Shown: piece after piece, positions 23,326 through 30,078 of the stretch | Layout: each line of letters opens with the position of its first letter | How positions within the stretch are numbered: the stretch's first letter is position 1 | NCBI GenBank assembly: GCA_902636025.1 | Contig: CACPQG010000005.1 | Location: forward strand, 1-36,639 | Source: an uncultured Pelagibacteraceae bacterium | GTDB taxonomy: Bacteria > Pseudomonadota > Alphaproteobacteria > Pelagibacterales > Pelagibacteraceae | DNA length: 36,639 bases | Direction of reading: 5' to 3' | Position numbers and translations under genes: made by a program | The notes under the pieces: model-generated | Databases searched by the model: none | Seen by the model: the letters and a program-made list of their open reading frames with translations, nothing else | What the model was told of the DNA's origin: nothing

Positions 23326-24986
23326 TAATTTATTGAATTATAAACCCAATGGTCATCTGATGTTGTGAGCTCAGTTGGTAATGGAGCTCCTTGAAACATG
23401 CATATCCTTAGCCATTTATCTGACCGAGGGTCAAATTTTACCGCACCAAAAAAAGAAAGCTTTAATCTTAGCATGTCAATTGGCATTAATTTTGAACCTA
23501 TTGTATTATCTTGAATTTCAGCATACGGAAATTCTTCTGTTAAGAACGCTCTTCTTACGACATGTCTAAGGTCATTATTATTCATTAAGAAAGTTCCTAT
23601 TTTTAAACTATTTTTTTCATTTGAAATTCTTTCATACAATTTACAAATATCTCTTGCTATCGCTAATGGTTGCTCTAAATCCGAACCTTCATCTTGAAAT
23701 CTGTTGGCAAGCCTGGGTTCTTCCTTGTTTTTTGAAATAAACCAAAAATTTTGATTATTTTCTTTTTTTTTAAAATCTATTTTAAGAATATCTGAGTATT
23801 TTAATTCTAAAACTTTTCTTAAATCTAAAATCGTTTTCTCTATTGGTATTGTAAAGAACTTCTCTTCATCAGCACTCATAGTTCTTATTAAGGGATTTGT
23901 AATTTTTTCATATGGCTCCATTATCACTGAGACCATAAATTCTAAACACTCTTCTCCTAGATTGTTTTTTGCCCAAATATACAAATCGTTATAAGAAAAT
24001 TCTCTTTTAAAATCAAATTTAGTTAAAAAATATTGTAACAATAAATCTAAATCTTTCTTTAGATTATTGATTTTTAATAGTTGGAATTCACTTTCAGTAG
24101 TCCAATTATCAATATTTTTTTTAGATTTTTGCAGGCAACTAATTATTAGATCAACATCTTTTTTTTTTACCTCTTTTATTTCTCTAATTTGTTTTAATGC
24201 AGTTTCTCTTGCCATTATCCAATTATTTAGTAACAAAGGATGATTTACAATAAATGGAGCCATCCCTAGACCAGTAGAGTTCCCAATTCCTAGATTTCTA
24301 GAGATGTTTGGATCTAAAGCGACTGCTTTTTTTGGATTTTTACTCTTTGCAATGTGATTCACTTGATCAAAAGTAAATTGTCTTACAAGATATACCAACA
24401 TCATTTCTAATCTAAATGGTCCATATATTTCTTCTCTATTTTTAATTCTAAATCTATCAGCCAGCCCAAATTTTCCTGAGCCGTAGACAGCTGTGGTTCT
24501 GTAAAGGTATCCAACTTTTGCTAATTTATCCTTATCTGGTTGTTTTCCATTTGAGAGACACTCAACGACATAATCAAAAATTCTCACTGATTTGTTTGCA
24601 CGGGATAATGTAAGTTCTTTAAATGACATTCTACCAACTTCTTGTTTTGGAACATTTTGTTTTAATCTTTCGATATCTTGTTTTGTTGGAACGCCGTCAA
24701 ATAGTGTAAAAGCTGCGTCCCACTTTGTAGCAATCACTCTATCTGATCTTTCTTGGTCGCTTATTTTATTAGCAAAACAAATCAAAGAATAAATTCTATT
24801 TTTTTTTTTAAAAGAATAAATAACAACTCCAAAACCATTTTCATCCAAATCTAATAAATCTCTTTTGTATTCCCAATTTTTAAATTCCTGCAAGAAAGAT
24901 CTCAAAAAAGAAAGTTTTGATTGATGAAAAGATCCGAGTCTTGATAATTTCATTACTTCTTTTGGATCTCTTAATTGTATTTCCAT
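23325..24986 (-). CDS. Conserved-looking 553-aa protein of unknown family
   Basis: I do not recognise this protein. It is soluble-looking, without a signal peptide or membrane helix, and rich in charged residues. Stretches that look conserved are VIATKWDAAFTLFDG (about 83-97), LYRTTAVYGSGKFGLADR (about 160-177), EIYGPFRLEMMLVYLVRQF, and NSTGLGMAPFIVNHPLLLNNW (about 238-258). Towards the C-terminus are ARDICKLYERI and LRHVVRRAFLTEEFPYAEI. The glycine- and histidine-rich GLGMAPFIVNHP motif is a good candidate active or binding site. The gene shares one base (TAATG) with both neighbours, a dipeptidase-like gene before it and the DUF3726-like gene after it, so they probably act together, perhaps on a small peptide-like or amide compound. 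Confidence 0.7.
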   Translation of the reverse strand: MEIQLRDPKEVMKLSRLGSFHQSKLSFLRSFLQEFKNWEYKRDLLDLDENGFGVVIYSFKKKNRIYSLICFANKISDQERSDRVIATKWDAAFTLFDGVPTKQDIERLKQNVPKQEVGRMSFKELTLSRANKSVRIFDYVVECLSNGKQPDKDKLAKVGYLYRTTAVYGSGKFGLADRFRIKNREEIYGPFRLEMMLVYLVRQFTFDQVNHIAKSKNPKKAVALDPNISRNLGIGNSTGLGMAPFIVNHPLLLNNWIMARETALKQIREIKEVKKKDVDLIISCLQKSKKNIDNWTTESEFQLLKINNLKKDLDLLLQYFLTKFDFKREFSYNDLYIWAKNNLGEECLEFMVSVIMEPYEKITNPLIRTMSADEEKFFTIPIEKTILDLRKVLELKYSDILKIDFKKKENNQNFWFISKNKEEPRLANRFQDEGSDLEQPLAIARDICKLYERISNEKNSLKIGTFLMNNNDLRHVVRRAFLTEEFPYAEIQDNTIGSKLMPIDMLRLKLSFFGAVKFDPRSDKWLRICMFQGAPLPTELTTSDDHWVYNSIN

Positions 24987-25954
24987 TAATTTATACCTTT
25001 ATAAAAATTAAACCAATTATTACCCAAAATTTTATTTGTTTCTTCTTCGCTAAAACCAATTTTTTTAAGACCAGTTTCTAAGTTTTTAAAACCTCGTGCA
25101 TCTTCAAACCAATTTGGTTGTTTAGGAAAGCCAGGTTTTGATTTGCTTCCTTCGCCAAAATTTTTTTGTTTAGCCCATGTTCCGTTTCTCATCCACTCTA
25201 CAACGGTATCTGGCTGGTACAGGCATAGATCAGAACCTATTCCAACGTTATTTATACCCATTATTTCTACAGTTTGAGCTGTCATTTCACAAAAACTTTC
25301 TAATGTGCAATTAGTACCATTTTTTAAATGGTGAGGATATAATGATAGTCCTAACATTCCTTTGCTGTCAGCTAGAGTTTTTAATAGGTCTTTAGATTTA
25401 TTTCTTTTTGCACTGTGCCAAAAACTAGGATTTGCATGAGTGATAGCTATTGGCTTTTCACTAATATCTATTGCGTCAAAAGTACTTTTTTCTGCTGAAT
25501 GTGACATGTCAACCACTACACCAATCTTGTTCATTTCTTTTATTGCTTCTCGTCCAAAATTAGTGACACCACTGTCATTTTTTTCATAACATCCAGTAGC
25601 TAGTAGAGATTGATTATTGTATGTTAATTGCATAAATCTACATCCATGTTCGTGAACTTTTCCTATTAAACCGATATCATCCTCAATAGGAGAGCAATTT
25701 TGAAAACCAAAAAAAATTGCTGTTTTTTTATCTTTTTTAGCTTTCTCAATATCATTAAAATTTTTACCTAGAAAAATTAAATCAGAATTGTTTTTAAAAT
25801 GTTCATCCCATTCTTTTAATCTTTCACGGAATTCATCATAATCCTCGTGGTAAACAACTGTGACATGTACAGCATCTAAACCTGCTTGGTGGTTTATTTC
25901 AAATACTTCTCGAGACCACTTACAATATTGAAGATTATCGATTTTATAATTCAT
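24986..25954 (-). CDS. Membrane dipeptidase (M19)-like hydrolase
   Basis: The 322-aa protein belongs to the renal dipeptidase fold. The N-terminal extension in the longest frame (to 26062) is AT-rich noise overlapping purE on the other strand. ATG at 25954 gives the start MNYKIDNLQYCKWSREVFE. Family features are CRFMQLTYNNQSLLATGC, VVVDMSHSAEKSTFDAI, PIAITHANPSFW and GINNVGIGSDL. The usual N-terminal HxD zinc motif is not evident; the region instead reads GLDAVHVTVVYHED, so metal binding may be changed. It heads a four-gene run with the 553-aa protein, the DUF3726-like protein and the small zinc-ribbon protein. The likely chemistry is hydrolysis of a dipeptide-like or amide bond; the substrate is unknown. 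Confidence 0.8.
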   Translation of the reverse strand: MNYKIDNLQYCKWSREVFEINHQAGLDAVHVTVVYHEDYDEFRERLKEWDEHFKNNSDLIFLGKNFNDIEKAKKDKKTAIFFGFQNCSPIEDDIGLIGKVHEHGCRFMQLTYNNQSLLATGCYEKNDSGVTNFGREAIKEMNKIGVVVDMSHSAEKSTFDAIDISEKPIAITHANPSFWHSAKRNKSKDLLKTLADSKGMLGLSLYPHHLKNGTNCTLESFCEMTAQTVEIMGINNVGIGSDLCLYQPDTVVEWMRNGTWAKQKNFGEGSKSKPGFPKQPNWFEDARGFKNLETGLKKIGFSEEETNKILGNNWFNFYKGIN

Positions 25955-26001
25955 ATAATAAATATATATTAGTGTTAGCTTTTTTGATATTAAATATATA
26001 A

Positions 26002-26493
26002 ATGCAAAATAAAAAAAATCATAAAGTAGCAATTGTAATGGGTAGCCAATCAGATTACTCAACTATGAAATATACAGTCAAAGTGCTTAAGATACTCAAA
26101 ATAAAATTTGAAACTAAGATTGTATCAGCTCATAGAACTCCAAACAGAATGTATGAATTCGCAAAAAAAGCTGAAAAAAATAGTATTTCTGTAATTATTG
26201 CTGGCGCTGGTGGCTCTGCACACCTTCCTGGAATGATAGCAGCATTAACCAGAATACCTGTAATAGGGGTGCCAATTGAGAGTAAAAAATTAAAAGGCTT
26301 AGACAGTCTTCTTTCAATAGCACAGATGCCAAAAGGAATTCCAGTTGGGACAGTTGCAATCGGTGTTGATGGAGCGATAAATGCTGCTTTACTCTCAGCA
26401 TCCATATTATCAGTTAGTGACACAAAAATTAAAAAAAGTCTTGAAAGTTGGCGTTCTAAACAGACTAGATCTGTGAAAAAAAAACCACGTTAA
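26002..26493 (+). CDS. purE: N5-carboxyaminoimidazole ribonucleotide mutase
   Basis: The 163-aa PurE converts N5-CAIR to CAIR in purine synthesis. Visible are the GSQSD loop (residues 14-18), SAHRTPNRM with H44, [14 protein letters not shown], and the VGVPIES-type turn, here PVIGVPIES. The length is normal for class I PurE. It is directly followed by purK with no gap, the usual arrangement. It is divergent from the dipeptidase-like gene; the 47 bases between are almost pure A and T and must hold both promoters. Confidence 0.95.
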   Translation: MQNKKNHKVAIVMGSQSDYSTMKYTVKVLKILKIKFETKIVSAHRTPNRMYEFAKKAEKNSISVIIAGAGGSAHLPGMIAALTRIPVIGVPIESKKLKGLDSLLSIAQMPKGIPVGTVAIGVDGAINAALLSASILSVSDTKIKKSLESWRSKQTRSVKKKPR

Positions 26494-27543
26494 ATGAGTA
26501 AGATAAATCTTGGAATTTTAGGTGGTGGTCAATTAGGCAGTATGCTTGCAACAGCAGCAAAAAAATTAAATGTGCAAACTTTCATTTATTGTGATGATGA
26601 AAACGCTCCTGCACAAAAATTTGCTGATGATTTTATTCTGGGAGATTATAATGATGAGAATAAAATTTCAGAATTTGTAAATAAAGTAAATGTTGTAACA
26701 TACGAATTTGAAAATATTCCTTTTAATACCCTTGATTTTATTAATAAACATAAACAAGTTTTACCTAAACCAAATATTAATCAAGTTATTCAAAATAGAT
26801 TTTCTGAAAAAAATTTCATAAATAATTTAGGTATTAAGACTACAGACTACGTAATCATAAAAAACTTAAAAGATTTAAATAATAACTTAAATCTTTTACC
26901 AGGTATTTTGAAAACTACCACTCTTGGTTATGACGGCAAAGGACAATTTAGACTAAATAATAAAAATGAGATAGATAAGCAAAAAATAGATTTTAACAGT
27001 CAATATATTTTAGAAAAAATTATAAATCTTAAGAAAGAGATATCAGTAATTATTACAAGATTTAAAAATCAAAGTTATGAAATATATGAACCAATAGAAA
27101 ATGTACATAAAGATCAGATACTTAAATTTTCAGAAATACCTGCAAAAATAAGTGGCAATATTTTAAATTTATCCACTGAATGGGCAAAAAAAATTTCAGA
27201 AGAATTAGATTATGTAGGTACTTTATGTGTAGAGTATTTTATTGACGAAAACGACAATCTTTACGTAAATGAAATAGCACCGAGGGTACATAACTCTGGT
27301 CACTTAACAATAAATTCACATAATGTAAGTCAATTTGAAAATCACATAAGAGCAGTCTGTGCCCTAGATAAATTAAAAACAAAAAAAATTTACAATGCAA
27401 AAATGATAAACTTAATTGGTGAAGATATTACTGAGTTTCGAAACAAAAAAGTTAAAGAAAACGAATTTTTTTTTGATTATCAAAAAAAAGAGATAAAACC
27501 TAAAAGAAAAATGGGTCATTTCACCACAATTATTAAAATTTAA
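26494..27543 (+). CDS. purK: N5-carboxyaminoimidazole ribonucleotide synthase
   Basis: The 349-aa ATP-grasp enzyme makes N5-CAIR from AIR, bicarbonate and ATP, and hands it to PurE. The start LGILGGGQLGSMLA is the PurK signature, followed by VVTYEFENIP, LKTTTLGYDGKGQF for nucleotide binding, and VNEIAPRVHNSGH for the metal site near residue 262. The ATG follows the purE stop immediately. The protein is rich in asparagine and lysine like others here, with no sign of damage. Confidence 0.95.
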   Translation: MSKINLGILGGGQLGSMLATAAKKLNVQTFIYCDDENAPAQKFADDFILGDYNDENKISEFVNKVNVVTYEFENIPFNTLDFINKHKQVLPKPNINQVIQNRFSEKNFINNLGIKTTDYVIIKNLKDLNNNLNLLPGILKTTTLGYDGKGQFRLNNKNEIDKQKIDFNSQYILEKIINLKKEISVIITRFKNQSYEIYEPIENVHKDQILKFSEIPAKISGNILNLSTEWAKKISEELDYVGTLCVEYFIDENDNLYVNEIAPRVHNSGHLTINSHNVSQFENHIRAVCALDKLKTKKIYNAKMINLIGEDITEFRNKKVKENEFFFDYQKKEIKPKRKMGHFTTIIKI

Positions 27544-27545
27544 TA

Positions 27546-28589
27546 ATGAAAAAATTTATAATTTTAATTATTGTTTTATTTCAATATACTTCAACTCTTG
27601 CTATGACAAATAAACCATATCATCATTTAGATAACGGAAAATTCAGAAACCCTGAGGGATCACCTGTTAGAAGTGAAAATGTAAAATGGTCCTATAGTAC
27701 ATTTAATAAAGAGAAAAAAAAATTAGACATGACTATTCCAGATGAACACGTAATCAAAAAAAATTTAGTCTTAGAAAAATTAAATAGTATTCAAAATAAT
27801 GATTATATCGGTTGGATAGGACATGCTACCTTTTTAATAAAATTAGGTAATACAACTATAATTACTGATCCAGTTTTTTCTAAAAATGCTGGACCATTAA
27901 TTTTTGGACCTAAAAGATACACTGAGCCAGCATTAAATTTAAATGAGCTACCAAAAATTGATTTATTTTTACTGACTCATAATCATTATGATCATCAGGA
28001 CATGGGAACTATAAGAAAATTTCCATACAAGGATACAAAAGTATTTACAGCACTCAAATTAGGTAAATATTTTACAAAACACCATTTTAAAGATGTTCAA
28101 GAGCTTGACTGGTATCAAGAAGTAAAATTTAATGATTTAAAAATTACATTTTTGCCTGCGGTTCACTGGTCAAAAAGAAGTTTAACAGATACAAATAAAA
28201 CTTTATGGGGTAGTTTTTTAATAGAATACGCTGGAAAAAAAATATTTTTTGCATGTGATACTGGATATGGAAATATTTACAAAAAAATTGGTAAAGAGTA
28301 TGGGCCGATTGATCTAACAATGATAAATATTGGTGCATATGACTTTAGACCAATGTTTGAAAAATCAATTTATCACACATCACCTGAGGAGGCTTTGCAA
28401 GCTGCTCAGGATCTTAAAAGTAAAAAAGTTTTAGGTACTCATTGGGGTACATTTGTTTTGTCACTTGAGCCAATAATGGAACCTCCAAAAAGATTCAAAG
28501 ATAACGCAGAAAAATTTGGTTTTAAAAGAGATGATGCTTTGATTTTTAAAATTGGAGAATTTAAAAAATTAAGCGAGGTAATAGATTAA
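27546..28589 (+). CDS. Exported metallo-beta-lactamase-fold hydrolase (NAPE-PLD/UlaG-like)
   Basis: The 347-aa protein carries a signal peptide (residues 1-19, ending TLA) and then the PYHHLDNGKFRNPEG opening seen in bacterial relatives of N-acyl-phosphatidylethanolamine phospholipase D. The zinc motif is H145-N-H147-Y-D149-H150. Further ligands are probably in PAVHWSKRS, FACDTGYG and LGTHWGTF. It is expected to be periplasmic or membrane-associated, and to cleave a phosphodiester or lactone. It lies two bases after purK, but a purine role is unlikely; close packing is general in this genome. Lipid remodelling is one possibility given the NAPE-PLD resemblance, but the substrate is unknown. 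Confidence 0.85.
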   Translation: MKKFIILIIVLFQYTSTLAMTNKPYHHLDNGKFRNPEGSPVRSENVKWSYSTFNKEKKKLDMTIPDEHVIKKNLVLEKLNSIQNNDYIGWIGHATFLIKLGNTTIITDPVFSKNAGPLIFGPKRYTEPALNLNELPKIDLFLLTHNHYDHQDMGTIRKFPYKDTKVFTALKLGKYFTKHHFKDVQELDWYQEVKFNDLKITFLPAVHWSKRSLTDTNKTLWGSFLIEYAGKKIFFACDTGYGNIYKKIGKEYGPIDLTMINIGAYDFRPMFEKSIYHTSPEEALQAAQDLKSKKVLGTHWGTFVLSLEPIMEPPKRFKDNAEKFGFKRDDALIFKIGEFKKLSEVID

Positions 28590-28590
28590 T

Positions 28591-29046
28591 TTAAATATCT
28601 AGATTCATATAACAAGAGTTAGGATCCTCTTTGTAGTGAGCAAAAGGAGGACATTTTTTGAAACCAATTTTCTGAAATAATTCTCTTGCTGGTTTAAAAA
28701 ATTCTCCAGATCCAGTCTCGATACTTAATTTTCTCAAATTTAAATTTTTGGCTTTAATTAATAAGTGTTTTAAAATTTTCTCACCATAACCTTTTTTTCT
28801 AAATTCGTTTGTCACTCTTATAGATTTAAATTCACCATGTCTCTGATCAAATAGCTTTATAGCACCGCACCCTACGAGTTTACTGTCCTCCCATATACTC
28901 CAAAACTTAATACTAGGATCTTTTAACCCAGGTATGTCAAGTACGTGGGCACTCCCTTCAGGAGAAACAGATCTTAATTCTTTAAAATGATTTAGTAATA
29001 GTTCATTTACCTCACTATTATCAAAATTTCCCTCTATTGATTCCAT
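28591..29046 (-). CDS. GNAT-family N-acetyltransferase
   Basis: The 151-aa protein has the GNAT pattern: LVGCGAIKLF on the central strand, then GEFKSIRVTNEFRKKGYGEKIL, which contains the acetyl-CoA pyrophosphate loop (R-K-K-G-Y-G), then LRKLSIETG and a final FKPARELFQKIGFK. The ending with FAHYKEDPNSCYMNL recalls YedL-type acetyltransferases. It acts in the cytosol on an unknown amine. It converges with the metallohydrolase gene with one base between stops. Confidence 0.88.
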   Translation of the reverse strand: MESIEGNFDNSEVNELLLNHFKELRSVSPEGSAHVLDIPGLKDPSIKFWSIWEDSKLVGCGAIKLFDQRHGEFKSIRVTNEFRKKGYGEKILKHLLIKAKNLNLRKLSIETGSGEFFKPARELFQKIGFKKCPPFAHYKEDPNSCYMNLDI

Positions 29047-29112
29047 AATTAATTAAAACATATAATATAATTAAATTTTTAACCAAGATAATTATAAAAT
29101 GTTTATTTAAAT

Positions 29113-29421
29113 TTAATTATTATTTCTAATTGATGATTTTACTGAATTTACGAAAGCTTGATGATTGTTCTCAGTATGAAAGGGTTTCTTCTTATTATCT
29201 TTTTTTTCGTCAAGGTTATCTAGAATTTTTGTGACATGTTCGATAGCGTCTTCACCTGTTGTATGCACTAATGCCTGATTTATTGTTACGCTTAATCCTG
29301 CTTGATAAACGTTACCGGTACTTGCAACTGTATAGGCTGGTCCAATAAATGATGCTGTGGTTTGTATACACCCATTTAAGGCAATTAATAATATTACATA
29401 TAATGAAAGTTTTCTTATCAT
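29113..29421 (-). CDS. Small predicted lipoprotein of unknown function
   Basis: The 102-aa protein has a lipoprotein signal: a basic RK start, hydrophobic core and lipobox LNGC with the acylated cysteine at C18. A glycine- and threonine-rich segment follows (residues 19-60, FIGPAYTVASTGNVYQAGLS), then a charged lysine/aspartate-rich tail. I do not recognise a domain. It is probably anchored in the outer or inner membrane facing the periplasm. It stands alone between a GNAT gene and soxG, with its own promoter candidate, and seems unconnected to either. Confidence 0.7.
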   Translation of the reverse strand: MIRKLSLYVILLIALNGCIQTTASFIGPAYTVASTGNVYQAGLSVTINQALVHTTGEDAIEHVTKILDNLDEKKDNKKKPFHTENNHQAFVNSVKSSIRNNN

Positions 29422-29433
29422 CCCAACGCTGGA

Positions 29434-29461
29434 TTAATACTGATTCTTTATTTCTGAACAA
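29434..29461 (-). promoter_or_regulatory. Candidate promoter of the small lipoprotein gene
   Basis: On the minus strand TTGTTC (29456-29461) is 16 bases from TATTAA (29434-29439), which ends 12 bases before the ATG. It is plausible by position, weak by sequence. Confidence 0.3.
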
Positions 29462-29493
29462 GTTTGATTTGAAAGTTATACAGTTTGTGTGAA

Positions 29494-30078
29494 TTAAATA
29501 GCTTTATAACCGAACTCAAGTGAGGCATCTGTGACGGAATGATACAACGATTCTCCAAAACTTCTTAAACACATCACTCTTATCTTGTTGGGTTGATCGT
29601 TTATGAAATCTATAGTAACTGCAATTCCATTAAAAATTGAATTTACTACTTCATTTTTATTTATATCATTAAAATTAATTGGGCAGCCTTTTTTTAAAAC
29701 CTCTTTTGCATTTTTACCTGATAGTTCAATAATTGCTTTTGAGTGAGATAAATCAGTTATTGCAAACTCATCGTTAGAAAGATTTTTTGCTATTTCTTCA
29801 GATAAACTAATTTTAGCTGACAATGCTAGCCAATTATTTGGGCCTATCCATAATATTCTTACATCGTTATTTTGAGATACTCTAAGTTTATCAGGAAAAT
29901 CTAGACCAGATAATTTATAATCGTTAATATTTTTCTTATTTTTTTTAAACTTTACAATCTGAAAAATTTTAAAGTTTTTTAATTCTTTTATATTTATAAT
30001 TTCATCAGAATTTTTATTTTTAAAATTACCATGGTCGCCAACTAAATGAACACCATTTAATGGTGATATACTTTTCAT
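29494..30078 (-). CDS. soxG: Sarcosine oxidase, gamma subunit
   Basis: The 194-aa protein is the small GcvT-like subunit of heterotetrameric sarcosine oxidase, which oxidises sarcosine to glycine and yields methylene-THF in the presence of THF. SoxG family features are the segments VRILWIGPNNWLALS, FAITDLSHSKAIIELSG, LKKGCPINF and MCLRSFGESLYHSV. It is expected to pack against SoxA. It overlaps the end of soxA by four bases (ATGA), as the last gene of soxBDAG. Confidence 0.88.
   Translation of the reverse strand: MKSISPLNGVHLVGDHGNFKNKNSDEIINIKELKNFKIFQIVKFKKNKKNINDYKLSGLDFPDKLRVSQNNDVRILWIGPNNWLALSAKISLSEEIAKNLSNDEFAITDLSHSKAIIELSGKNAKEVLKKGCPINFNDINKNEVVNSIFNGIAVTIDFINDQPNKIRVMCLRSFGESLYHSVTDASLEFGYKAI

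Noticed and set aside
25955-26062. N-terminal extension of the dipeptidase-like gene
   Set aside because: The added residues come from the AT-rich divergent spacer and the purE start on the other strand; ATG at 25954 fits the family start.
26130-26423. 97-aa open frame opposite purE
   Set aside because: purE is unmistakable on the plus strand; this is an antisense shadow.
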